Below are positions 27,265 to 36,164 of a stretch of DNA of 64,000 bases, in pieces; the stretch's first letter is position 1; each line of letters begins with the position of its first letter. The notes under the pieces are model-generated. The model searched no databases. It worked only from the letters and a program-made list of their open reading frames with translations, and was not told the DNA's origin. The position numbers were made by a program, and so were the translations under genes. The stretch is from Winogradskyella sp. KYW1333 (GTDB taxonomy: Bacteria; Bacteroidota; Bacteroidia; Flavobacteriales; Flavobacteriaceae): the NCBI RefSeq assembly GCF_003335675.1, contig NZ_QPHL01000015.1:248001-312000 (forward strand), in the 5' to 3' direction.

Positions 27265-29646
27265 TTATCGTTTTAGTGAAAAATGGCCTGTGCGAATTTC
27301 ATTTTTACTTGGTCGTTTTAAAACAAACCAATAGTCTGAGGTAGGCATTAATTTCCCATTATAAGTACCATCCCAAACACGTCTTGAAGCATTGAGTGTG
27401 ATTAATTTTTTACCATACCTATCGAAAATTGATATTTCGAAGTCATTTTCGTCAGATGGGAGTATTATAGTCCAAAATGGATTATCGCCATCGCTATTTG
27501 GTGTAAAATATTTTGGGTAACCTAATATTGAAATGGCTTTTATAATAAAACCACAACCATTTTTATCTCTCACATAAAGGGTATAATCTCCAAAAGCTAA
27601 ATTTGAAAATAAGTTGGAATCCTGGTAAATGAAATTATCGAGTGAATATTCGTAATCACCAAAACCTTCGGTGATAACTGTAATACTATTTTGACGTTGC
27701 CATTCTTCAACTTGTACATCAGCAACAATAGGCAAGCCTGATTGAATCACATTAAACACCTTTGTAGTGCTACAAGTGATGCTTGGCGTTGTGTTATGGT
27801 TCTTAAATATTTCAACACTATAGGTTCCGGCAACACTAATCTCAATGGATGATACGAGATCACCTGTAGACCAAGAATAAGTATCAAATCCAGCATCCGC
27901 AGTTAGGACAATAGATTCATCTTCACAGATATAAAATGTTTCTTCTTCAATAATTTCAGGTCTATCCATTACCTGCAAATTAAATGAAGTAATATCATAA
28001 CAACTTGGATTAAAGTTGTTTTGAATTCGTGCATATACCGTTTGAAAATCAGATATAGCATAATTATTGTCTACAGGGTTTTGACCAGTTATAGCCGTGT
28101 ATTCAGAATCAAAAAACAATACTGAAAATATATTAGTGTTTTGATTGCCCATAATTTCACCAATTTTAGTATCGAGATTGAACGTTGTTAAACCACTATC
28201 CTCTTGAGACTCACATTGGTAATAATCTGTTGGTAAATTGGCTATTGGAGTTTCATAAATAATGACCTCATCGATTAAGTCCAAGGATTGCCCAGCAACT
28301 GAGGCACTTACGTTAACGGTGTAGATTCCTGGACTAGCATAAGTGTGTGATGGACTTTGTAAATTTGAAGTTGTACCATCTCCAAAATCCCAAAGTACTG
28401 AGGCGTTGTCTACTGCTGAAACTAACTCAAAAGTTGTTTCGTTGCCCAAGCATGAATTATTTATGGTGAATGTAGCATTAAAGAGTGATTGAATAAACGG
28501 TGGTAAACCTAATGTTACTAGTCGCCCACCTAAATCAACAGCACCAATCTCGTAATCACAACCTAAACCCAAAGTATCAGGATTATTAATGGCATCAAGT
28601 GCTGTTTTTCCTGAATTGCATACATAAATTTTACCATCTAGTGCCAGTTGTAACCCACCTAGCTCTTCACTTCCTTCATATAATAAGGTCTTCGAATTAA
28701 TAATAGCATTCGCGTTATTAAACCGTATATCAAATTGAAATAGCCTTGAGCTAGCCTCGTTTGTTTGAAAATCGAAATTTTTATCCGAAACATATAACAG
28801 ATCTCCACTGGGAGAAAACTCTAAACCATAAGCACCAGAGGCTGATGAGCTACTATAAAACTGATCGTTAAGTGCAATGGAATTAGACACAACTCCGTTA
28901 TTATCATTAAAATTAAATATTTCTACACTACTATCAGCACCAAATTTTGCACTCGCAATGCGATTACCATCTGGAGATACTTTAAGATATCCAATAGTAT
29001 TAGCAATATTTTGATCAAGTTCATTGGGATTTTCATTTCCGTGAACTGAACCAACTTCTGAAACTACGGGATTTACATTAATGCCTTGTGGTGAAATTTG
29101 GTAGGCCAAAAACTCCTTGTTACTCCAACCATGGGTAATGACCCAGTAATCAATACCATTAGCGTGTTTTACAGCCGTAATTTTCTCAGTGCTTGGGTAT
29201 AAAAGCGCTTCATTTTTTACCGTAATATCTCCGTTTCCGTTGTTGAGACTCATATCTACAATAGAATACCTAAATCCATGGTCACCAGCAGAACTATCAA
29301 CAGTAAAAATATAGTAAATGACTTCAGAGCCAGGCAATGGTATAATAATGCCAGATTGCGTGCTGGAAGGATCTCCCATTAGGCCAAATCCATTTGGCAT
29401 TTGGTTGTGATTTTTTTCCCAAACAGTAATACCGTCTGTGTAGAAAAGCAAATCGCCATTAGCATCAGAAATTGAACCGCAACCCTCGTTGGTTGCAAGT
29501 TGACCATTTAAATCTAATACAGGTGCTCCTGAACTAAAATTGAGACCAGCATTTACGCCAAAATACCAATTTGCCGCTTCACCTTGTGATAAAACACAAT
29601 ACATGAAACTAAAACAAAACAATATTGTTAAAAGCGTCTTTTTCAA
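27265..29646 (-). CDS. PKD-containing protein with T9SS type B (CHU_C) sorting domain
   Basis: 793 residues from a TTG start (minus strand 29646-29644) that directly opens the signal peptide 'KKTLLTILFCFSFMYCVLSQ'; no better ATG exists. Residues about 22-400 look like a beta-propeller of the kind found in flavobacterial surface proteins ('WYFGVNAGLNFSSGAPVLDL', 'YLKVSPDGNRIASAKFG', 'GLEFSPSGDLLYVSDKN'). A PKD domain follows (about 405-485; 'VLWDFGDGTTSNLQSPSHTY'). The C-terminal 85 residues ('YPKYFTPNSDGDNPFWTI', 'FDRYGKKLITL', 'WDGTYNGKLMPTSDYWFVL') are a gliding-motility-type C-terminal domain used as a T9SS type B signal. Ligand unknown. Confidence 0.9.
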   Translation of the reverse strand: MKKTLLTILFCFSFMYCVLSQGEAANWYFGVNAGLNFSSGAPVLDLNGQLATNEGCGSISDANGDLLFYTDGITVWEKNHNQMPNGFGLMGDPSSTQSGIIIPLPGSEVIYYIFTVDSSAGDHGFRYSIVDMSLNNGNGDITVKNEALLYPSTEKITAVKHANGIDYWVITHGWSNKEFLAYQISPQGINVNPVVSEVGSVHGNENPNELDQNIANTIGYLKVSPDGNRIASAKFGADSSVEIFNFNDNNGVVSNSIALNDQFYSSSSASGAYGLEFSPSGDLLYVSDKNFDFQTNEASSRLFQFDIRFNNANAIINSKTLLYEGSEELGGLQLALDGKIYVCNSGKTALDAINNPDTLGLGCDYEIGAVDLGGRLVTLGLPPFIQSLFNATFTINNSCLGNETTFELVSAVDNASVLWDFGDGTTSNLQSPSHTYASPGIYTVNVSASVAGQSLDLIDEVIIYETPIANLPTDYYQCESQEDSGLTTFNLDTKIGEIMGNQNTNIFSVLFFDSEYTAITGQNPVDNNYAISDFQTVYARIQNNFNPSCYDITSFNLQVMDRPEIIEEETFYICEDESIVLTADAGFDTYSWSTGDLVSSIEISVAGTYSVEIFKNHNTTPSITCSTTKVFNVIQSGLPIVADVQVEEWQRQNSITVITEGFGDYEYSLDNFIYQDSNLFSNLAFGDYTLYVRDKNGCGFIIKAISILGYPKYFTPNSDGDNPFWTIILPSDENDFEISIFDRYGKKLITLNASRRVWDGTYNGKLMPTSDYWFVLKRPSKNEIRTGHFSLKR

Positions 29647-29853
29647 TTTTTTTTAAAATGGCAAGCGGATTTAATGCAAATTTTGTCAAACGAAAATACA
29701 AACAATTACAAAAAATAAGGTCATTATTTACAATAGTGGCTAATTGACAACAATAAACGGCAAAATAGCATCTTGTTAATATTAAGTCAAATCTGTAATA
29801 GTCCTACAGCAAACTGCGTTTTGTTTATTACATTTACACTGGAATACATGTGT

Positions 29854-30663
29854 ATGCGATATTTATTAATCTTATTTCTATGTTTTACTACAGTTTATAG
29901 CTATAGCCAAGACAGCACCAATACTAAACTACCTACACGCGTTAAGGGTACAATTATTAGTAGTTCTACTCAGGCACCACTGAGCGAGGTAAATATTGTA
30001 AATATTAATCAAGTTGTCGGAACATCAACCAATGACGATGGTATTTTTGAAATAAAGGCCGTTGCTAACGATACATTATTACTTTCATACTTAGGCTATA
30101 AAACCATTAAGGTTAGAGTAACAAATGACTGGCTTAAATTTGGTAATACCAAAATTGCTATGACGGAGTTAGCTCTAGCTCTTGAAGAAGTCACTGTAAA
30201 GCAGTTACAGCTTACTGGTTATCTAAAAGTAGATATGTTGGCTGTGCCTATTCAGTCCAATAATCGTTATAGAATATCTGGTTTACCTGGTCAAGGCTAT
30301 GAAGCTGGCAGACCAAATATCGCGACTAAAGTATTAGGAGCGATTTTTAATCCGGCTGATTTTCTTTACAACATGTTTGGAAAGAACCCAAACGAGATGA
30401 GGAAACTCAAGAAAATGAAGCAAGATGACCAGATTAGAAACCAGCTTGCCAAACGTTTTGATCGCGAAATGCTTCTTGTTTTATTACAAGTCAACAAGTA
30501 CGATTTAGATGAAATCGTGAACCAATGCAATTACTCCAAAGATTTTATCAATACAGCCAACGATCTTCAGATCCTAGACGCTATAAGCGAATGTTACGAA
30601 GAATACAAAGTAATAAGCCGCAATAATAAACGTAACAAGGGCAAAAAGAAAGGTAGAGCTTAA
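29854..30663 (+). CDS. Exported protein with carboxypeptidase-regulatory-like domain
   Basis: 269 residues from the ATG at 29854, which opens the signal peptide 'MRYLLILFLCFTTVYSYSQ'. In-frame ATGs upstream at 29773 and 29848 would bury the signal and are less likely. Residues about 28-105 form a CarboxypepD_reg-like beta-sandwich ('VKGTIISSSTQAPLSEVNIV', 'LLLSYLGYKTIKV'), the domain found at the N terminus of TonB-dependent receptors, but here without plug or barrel. The C-terminal half is basic and helical ('NPNEMRKLKKMKQDD') and ends in a Lys/Arg-rich tail. Such stand-alone proteins are common in flavobacteria; their role is unknown. Confidence 0.82.
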   Translation: MRYLLILFLCFTTVYSYSQDSTNTKLPTRVKGTIISSSTQAPLSEVNIVNINQVVGTSTNDDGIFEIKAVANDTLLLSYLGYKTIKVRVTNDWLKFGNTKIAMTELALALEEVTVKQLQLTGYLKVDMLAVPIQSNNRYRISGLPGQGYEAGRPNIATKVLGAIFNPADFLYNMFGKNPNEMRKLKKMKQDDQIRNQLAKRFDREMLLVLLQVNKYDLDEIVNQCNYSKDFINTANDLQILDAISECYEEYKVISRNNKRNKGKKKGRA

Positions 30664-30711
30664 TAATAATGCTTCAATACATTACGTTTTTTATTTTCTG
30701 GAAATAAATTT

Positions 30712-31374
30712 TTAAAATAACGATTCGGATTTAAATCGCTCAACAATGGCATCGTAGTTTTTAATGGTTTTTTCAATCCAATCGAAGCGTTTTGCAATGC
30801 GCTCCTCCTCCTTTAATTGCCAAGGAATATCAGAATTGCGGAGTTTGGAAGTTACATGTTGTAAAATAATTGCAGCAGAGACCGAAATATTAAGACTCTC
30901 TGTAAAACCAAACATTGGAATTTTAAGAAAACAGTCGGCTTCGTCTAAGACCTGCTGTGAGAGGCCTTCGGTTTCTCTACCGAAAAAGAAGCAAGACTTT
31001 TTAGAGATATCAAAGTCTATTAAATCACAGTCTTCCGCATGTGGGGTCGTAGCTACAATTTGATAACCGTTAGTTTTTAAATCCTTGATACATTGGTTGA
31101 CCGTGTTATATCTGTTAAGATCTACCCACTTCTGTGCACCCATTGCAATTTCTCTATCAATACGTTTAGTATTAACCTCTTCTATAATATTGACTTCTTG
31201 AATACCAAACACATCACAAGAGCGAATAACGGCACTCGTATTGTGCAATTGGTACACATCTTCTGTAGCAACAGTAAAATATTTGGTGCGTTGTTTTAAA
31301 ACTGAAGTGAAACGCTCTCTTCTATGCTCAGTGAGATAAGATTCTAGATATTTAAGAAGTTTTAAATCTGCCAT
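30712..31374 (-). CDS. trmH: tRNA (guanosine-18-2'-O)-methyltransferase, SpoU/TrmH family
   Basis: 220-residue SPOUT enzyme that 2'-O-methylates G18 in the tRNA D-loop. Conserved features: N-terminal 'HNTSAVIRSCDVFGIQEVNI' with the catalytic Arg, the middle 'FFFGRETEGLSQQVLDEAD', and the knotted 'IPMFGFTESLNISVSAAIIL'. The length and N-terminal layout match TrmH rather than the rRNA-specific RlmB. The ATG faces that of the sirtuin gene across a 25-base gap with back-to-back -7-like boxes, so the transcript may be leaderless. Confidence 0.93.
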   Translation of the reverse strand: MADLKLLKYLESYLTEHRRERFTSVLKQRTKYFTVATEDVYQLHNTSAVIRSCDVFGIQEVNIIEEVNTKRIDREIAMGAQKWVDLNRYNTVNQCIKDLKTNGYQIVATTPHAEDCDLIDFDISKKSCFFFGRETEGLSQQVLDEADCFLKIPMFGFTESLNISVSAAIILQHVTSKLRNSDIPWQLKEEERIAKRFDWIEKTIKNYDAIVERFKSESLF

Positions 31375-31378
31375 GTAT

Positions 31379-31395
31379 CAAAAATAGTATTTTTA
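31379..31395. promoter_or_regulatory. Symmetric divergent -7 boxes between trmH and the sirtuin gene
   Basis: The minus strand reads TATTTTTG (31386-31379) and the plus strand TATTTTTA (31388-31395). They form an inverted repeat centred on 31387, and each ends 4 bases from its own start codon. No -33 elements can fit without lying in the opposite gene. Confidence 0.4.
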
Positions 31396-31399
31396 CATC

Positions 31400-32077
31400 A
31401 TGAAACATATTGTTGTTTTAACAGGAGCTGGTATGAGCGCCGAAAGTGGTGTGAAAACTTTTAGAGACCATGGTGGTCTTTGGGAAGGCCATGACGTAAT
31501 GCAGGTTGCCTCACCTCAAGGATTTAGGGAAAATCCCGATCTCGTTTTAGAATTTTATAACCAAAGAAGACGCCAGCTCAAAGAGGTAGAACCTAATGAG
31601 GTCCATAAGGCAATTGCAAATCTCGAATCAAAATATAAAGTGACTGTTGTTACACAAAATGTAGACGACCTCCACGAACGTGCAGGTAGTAGTAATATTG
31701 TGCATTTACATGGTGAACTTTTTAAAATTAGAAGTACGGGTAACCCCAAGGATATAAGCTATTGGACAGAAGATATAAAGCTTGGTGATACCTGTGACAA
31801 GGGCTACCAATTGAGACCACATATTGTATGGTTTGGAGAAGATGTACCAATGATTGAAAAGGCCGTAGAAATTTGCCATACAGCTGATATACTTCTTATA
31901 ATTGGAACCAGTATGCAGGTTTACCCAGCAAATGGGTTGATGCACTATGTAAGCTCTGAGGTCCCAATCTATTATATAGATCCGAGACCTGCTACCGTCA
32001 ATCACCCAAATATTAAGGTTATTGCAAAAACAGCAACAGAAGGAATGAAGGTGCTTCAAAACATCTTATCATCTTAA
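31400..32077 (+). CDS. NAD-dependent protein deacylase, sirtuin class III (CobB/SIRT5-like)
   Basis: 225 residues. The NAD-binding fold shows 'VVLTGAGMSAESGVKTFRD', 'TQNVDDLHERAG' and the catalytic His in 'VHLHGE'. The pair Tyr/Arg in 'FYNQRRRQ' is the class III signature for negatively charged acyl groups (succinyl, malonyl). It should remove acyl groups from lysines, using NAD. Odd point: the small domain has lost the four zinc-binding cysteines; between 'HLHGE' and 'RPHIVWFGE' only one Cys remains. The 3' end is followed by a strong terminator. Confidence 0.92.
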   Translation: MKHIVVLTGAGMSAESGVKTFRDHGGLWEGHDVMQVASPQGFRENPDLVLEFYNQRRRQLKEVEPNEVHKAIANLESKYKVTVVTQNVDDLHERAGSSNIVHLHGELFKIRSTGNPKDISYWTEDIKLGDTCDKGYQLRPHIVWFGEDVPMIEKAVEICHTADILLIIGTSMQVYPANGLMHYVSSEVPIYYIDPRPATVNHPNIKVIAKTATEGMKVLQNILSS

Positions 32078-32129
32078 AACTCCACTTTATTGCGTACAAC
32101 AAATAGCAAGAAACAATTATAAAAAACAA

Positions 32130-32161
32130 AAAAAGCCTTTCAGAATCTGAAAGGCTTTTTT
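32130..32161. terminator. Bidirectional intrinsic terminator
   Basis: GCCTTTCAG and CTGAAAGGC form a perfect stem around AAT, flanked by A6 on the left and T6 on the right. It lies between the convergent sirtuin and T9SS genes. Confidence 0.9.
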
Positions 32162-32184
32162 ATAGGGATTTGTAACTTTATTAA

Positions 32185-35100
32185 TTAATATCGCTTAATT
32201 GCTTTTTTAGTGATGACCACATCGTTATCTAAAACTATTCTTGCTATAAATGGTGCTTGTCTAAGATTAGATAGCTTATAGGTTACATCAGTTTTATTAG
32301 GTCTAAAATTATAGATTGCTCTACCCTGTACATCAAATATTTCAATAGAGCTCATAGTTTGGCTACCGTTAAACAAAAATCTCACATCGCCGTTTCTACT
32401 TTCTATGATTTTCAGTGCATTTTCATTTGCTTCAACATCTTCAATACCAAGAGTATCGGCTTGGAAAACAATTTCAAAACGCTCATTGTATGTACCACTC
32501 TCTGAGGTAAAGTTGTAAGGACCTATCTTAAGATCGTGCATTGCACCTGTTAAATTGTCTTTTATATATATAGGTACATTAGAAAAGAACGAATCTTCAT
32601 CACTAATTTCTACTATATCTGCAAGTTTAAGGCTGTATATTGTTGCCTGCTCTATACTTGTAGTATAACCAATTTTTATTACCTCACTCAAGTCTAGGCT
32701 AGTATCATTTTTTGCCTGTATGGCATACTGCTTGGTAGCATCGTCATTTTGTAAAGAATAAAGATATGAAGCGGCACCTGTTTCTAGGCGTCTTGGTGCA
32801 TCATAAGCCAAGCCATCATCCAAATCTGTCGCTTCATTCATGTAGGCAACAAGAATTTGGTTAAAAACACCGTTATCTGATGTTAAATTGAGTCTTAGTT
32901 TATTTACAAAGACTTCGTCATTATCCGCATCATTATTTGTTGTGTTTCTAAAAAATTGTGAATTATTTCCTGTACTTCTCATACTATTTGTAAACCTTAC
33001 AGTACCTTGCCCATTCGTTGGAACGGCACTATCACTGAAGTTTACAAAAAATCCTTGTCCAGAAGGTATATAAGAACCAGGAGTAACTCCATCACCTCCA
33101 GCAAGAGCACCGCCTTTATTGATGTAAGCATAATCACTTGTAGAGAACTGACCTGCATTAAGTGCCGTATTTTGTGACCATAGATAAACGATAGCATCCA
33201 AAGATTTACCTCCTCCTATAATAATAGAATAATCTTCTACTTCGCCATAGAAATTAGTGTCATCAGGGTTTGGTATAGGGTTATTTGCACTACTTTTTGC
33301 TGTAACACGCATTACTCTTTTACCCGACACAGCATCGGAAGGTACCGTCACTGCAAGTGGCGAATTAGTGGTTGTAATATTACTATTATTAAAAGCAGTT
33401 CCTAAATCATATACTTCACCTGCATCGGTAAAATCACCATCTAAATTCCAATCTATCCATGCGCGTATTTCATATTGAAACTCGCCATTAGTATTAACAT
33501 TTACAGATAAGTCATATGATTGCCCTGGCATAAGTGTTGTCTCAATAGCTGTAAAATCTTGGTACACACTTGGCTGATTGGTATGAGAATTGTTTATGGT
33601 ATTAAAGGTTACATTTGTAATTCCATCGTCATCTGTTATGTCAGCTGAAGAGCTTACATAATCATTAGATGGTGTCTCAATACCATTAAACTCGTTTTCT
33701 GTAAAAAATGCGTTTACATCTATGGCAGATGGGTAAGGATTACCTAACAGGTTAGAGTTAGCATCAGTATTATGTTCGTCATTTCTATATACCGGTACAT
33801 CGATAGTCCCATTATTAAAAACACCTTCAAAGGTAAATTTAAGTGTACCGTCACCTGCATTAAATACTTCAGGATCTGGGTAACCGGTATAACCACGTCC
33901 TGGAGTCCAAACCGTGTTTCCTCCAACTCCTACCCATGCATCGCCATTATCATCAAATGAATCACCATTACCATCAGCATAGTTAGCGGCATTAAATGTA
34001 TATCTACTTTGCGTAGATACATCTGGGAATGTGTTGTTATAGGTAGTACTCGTCATTGGAGAACTCCAATACGTGTACTCATAATAATTATTTGAAGGAG
34101 CAGTAATTTTTTCATTTTGAATTTTTCCGTCACCAGTTACCGTCACAGTGCCGTTTGCACTATTTTGTACAATAGCACCATAAGGTTTTACGACCAGGTT
34201 ACCTGCTACGGTGATGTCAGTTTCAATTTCAATGTATTTATTATTTCTAACTCTACATGTTACACCTGCATCTACAGTTAATGACTTACAACTGAACGAG
34301 GGATCAGTGCCAGCTTCACTGTAATCAGCACTTATAACGGCATCTGCATTGATATCTGGTGTACCATTAGACCATGCACTACCATTCCATATAGTTGTGA
34401 CTTGGAAAGAGAAACCGCATGTCCCTAATTCAAACCATGCATTTCCACTATTATCAGCACCATTAGCCAGTGTATAATCCCAATTATTTGTATTTGAAAT
34501 TGCCGCTAGTACCGTTGCTGCAGCTCCCGTACTTGTACCACAGTTGTATACAGCATGAGATTTTTTAGTATCTCCATCATTATTGTCGTATAGATCTAAT
34601 GCTGTATTATTGTTTTGAAGACCTGAGGGTAAGGCGCTGTATGCCGTCTCACTATCATCGTTTTTATCATTAGTCCAACCTTCATCACCAAAATTTACCG
34701 CATATAGGAACGTTTTTGTGCCACAAACTGATTCTTGATAGGCAAGTATTTGATCACCGTTTCCATCGTCGTCAAAAAACATTTCTTCACTACTACTTAC
34801 CGTACCTACATTTGTCTCAACACCTCCATCGTGATCTAAAATTATAAAAACTTCAGTACCTGAGGCTAGATTAGTATTTGCCTGCCACGTTAAAGAACCT
34901 TCATTAGATTCGCCAGATTTAAGGGTTGTACCATCACTTTTAACACCGTAATCTGTAAATATTATTTCTTCTCCTGAACTTACATCCGTTAGTAATACAA
35001 AGGAGAAGGCACCATTAGCTTGATCATCATTATAAAATGGAACGTCGATAGAGTGACCATGTAATAAATACCCAGTGATAGCTATATCACCCGGTGAAAG

Positions 35101-35886
35101 GTTTGTGTCACACGAAACAACTGTAATAGTTTCTGTGGCTGTTGAAGGGCCACCGGTACAACCTGTCGCCGTAAGTGTCACTGTGTACGTACCTACTGTA
35201 GTGTAAACGTGCGTTGGGTTTACATCAGTAGATGTATTACTGCCATCTCCAAAATCCCAAACGTAACTATCTGCACCAACCGAGGTATTAGTAAAAGTAA
35301 CTGTTTGCGATATTCCTACATTTGTAGTACTTGCTGTAAAACTTGCTGATGCCGTCGCACAAGTCTCTACACCTGTAACAAGGATATCATCAATAAATAA
35401 TTCATCATTATTACCAGACGCATCAGCTCTAAATCTAATTCTATTTTGAGTATTAAATGTTTGGCTCGAAGCAGTGATAGTTAGTGTTTCGTTATAGCAA
35501 ATATTTTCAGTAAAATCTACATCTACAATATAATTTTTTATGATACTCCAACTAGAACCATTATCTGAGCTAAACTCTACTAACCAATTTTCACTACCCT
35601 CAAAACTAGTAACAAAATATTCAAAATCAATTGTTATTTCATCATAATCTGTAAGATCATATGGATTAGAAAAAAGAGAAGAACTAGTCCCAGAATTATC
35701 TCTTAAGCGGATTTTTCCACTATTATCAAGACATCCATCACTGTAAGTACCTCGACTACAGTCATTACCTCCGTCATTCCAATTACCAATGTTATTATCA
35801 AAATTATCGAAAGTTAGTTGAGTTGTTTGAGCAAACGCGTTTAGCGTTGTTAAAAGAAGAGTGAGTGCTATTAATCCCTTTTTCAT
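32185..35886 (-). CDS. Large T9SS-sorted surface protein with PKD, LTD-like and GEVED domains
   Basis: 1233 residues. Signal peptide 1-19 ('LNAFAQ'). Residues about 22-172 form a jelly-roll-like domain whose end matches bases 1-95 of the window. A PKD domain follows (about 178-256; 'YVWDFGDGSN', 'THVYTTVGTYTVTLTATG'), then a lamin-tail-like region (about 263-490; 'GDIAITGY', 'EEIIFTDYG'). Residues about 600-950 carry the module shared with the first gene ('LLGNPYPSAIDVNAFF', 'YLWSQNTALNAG', 'IPSGQGFFV'), but split by a GEVED domain (about 738-894; 'AWIDWNLDGDFTDAGEVYDL', 'YGEVEDYSI'). The C terminus ('IEIFDVQGRAIYNFR', 'FIARIVLDNDVVITKKAIK') is a T9SS type A signal. Probably an adhesin or matrix protein; no catalytic motif seen. 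Confidence 0.9.
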   Translation of the reverse strand: MKKGLIALTLLLTTLNAFAQTTQLTFDNFDNNIGNWNDGGNDCSRGTYSDGCLDNSGKIRLRDNSGTSSSLFSNPYDLTDYDEITIDFEYFVTSFEGSENWLVEFSSDNGSSWSIIKNYIVDVDFTENICYNETLTITASSQTFNTQNRIRFRADASGNNDELFIDDILVTGVETCATASASFTASTTNVGISQTVTFTNTSVGADSYVWDFGDGSNTSTDVNPTHVYTTVGTYTVTLTATGCTGGPSTATETITVVSCDTNLSPGDIAITGYLLHGHSIDVPFYNDDQANGAFSFVLLTDVSSGEEIIFTDYGVKSDGTTLKSGESNEGSLTWQANTNLASGTEVFIILDHDGGVETNVGTVSSSEEMFFDDDGNGDQILAYQESVCGTKTFLYAVNFGDEGWTNDKNDDSETAYSALPSGLQNNNTALDLYDNNDGDTKKSHAVYNCGTSTGAAATVLAAISNTNNWDYTLANGADNSGNAWFELGTCGFSFQVTTIWNGSAWSNGTPDINADAVISADYSEAGTDPSFSCKSLTVDAGVTCRVRNNKYIEIETDITVAGNLVVKPYGAIVQNSANGTVTVTGDGKIQNEKITAPSNNYYEYTYWSSPMTSTTYNNTFPDVSTQSRYTFNAANYADGNGDSFDDNGDAWVGVGGNTVWTPGRGYTGYPDPEVFNAGDGTLKFTFEGVFNNGTIDVPVYRNDEHNTDANSNLLGNPYPSAIDVNAFFTENEFNGIETPSNDYVSSSADITDDDGITNVTFNTINNSHTNQPSVYQDFTAIETTLMPGQSYDLSVNVNTNGEFQYEIRAWIDWNLDGDFTDAGEVYDLGTAFNNSNITTTNSPLAVTVPSDAVSGKRVMRVTAKSSANNPIPNPDDTNFYGEVEDYSIIIGGGKSLDAIVYLWSQNTALNAGQFSTSDYAYINKGGALAGGDGVTPGSYIPSGQGFFVNFSDSAVPTNGQGTVRFTNSMRSTGNNSQFFRNTTNNDADNDEVFVNKLRLNLTSDNGVFNQILVAYMNEATDLDDGLAYDAPRRLETGAASYLYSLQNDDATKQYAIQAKNDTSLDLSEVIKIGYTTSIEQATIYSLKLADIVEISDEDSFFSNVPIYIKDNLTGAMHDLKIGPYNFTSESGTYNERFEIVFQADTLGIEDVEANENALKIIESRNGDVRFLFNGSQTMSSIEIFDVQGRAIYNFRPNKTDVTYKLSNLRQAPFIARIVLDNDVVITKKAIKRY

Positions 35887-35889
35887 CGT

Positions 35890-35907
35890 AAAATAGTGTT
35901 AGGTTAA
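35890..35907 (-). promoter_or_regulatory. Leader motif shared with the Oar-like receptor gene
   Basis: On the minus strand reads TTAACCTAACACTATTTT, 3 bases before the ATG of the T9SS gene; the receptor gene has TTAACTAACACTATTTTT in the same place. See 10740-10757. Confidence 0.35.
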
Positions 35908-36111
35908 TATTTATTTGATTATAGGTTTGGGGTTGCTTGTTATTAGCAAGTAACAAATCTAGACCTAAAGTGAGTTATTGTTATAGGAAATCGATGAAAG
36001 TCAAAAATTTCTAGTTTAGTACATTTTAAGTGTAAATTTTAACGATAAAATACACTCCTTCTCAGCATATTGTTCCTCTTATATAGTACATTACTTAACA
36101 TACGCCCATAA

Positions 36112-36140
36112 AAAAAGTCTCACATAACCGTGAGACTTTT
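36112..36140 (-). terminator. Intrinsic terminator of the dual isomerase gene
   Basis: Stem AAAAGTCTCAC / GTGAGACTTTT around a 6-base loop, 25 bases after the stop, with a T-run on the minus strand. Confidence 0.85.
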
Positions 36141-36164
36141 AAATCATATAAAATAACTGATTAC

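Noticed and set aside
26997-27344. Plus-strand frame of 115 codons inside and past the end of the helicase gene, rich in Val and Asp.
   Set aside because: It is the shifted frame of the Arg/Gly-rich tail; its composition is an artefact of the repeat-like codons, and there is no start context.
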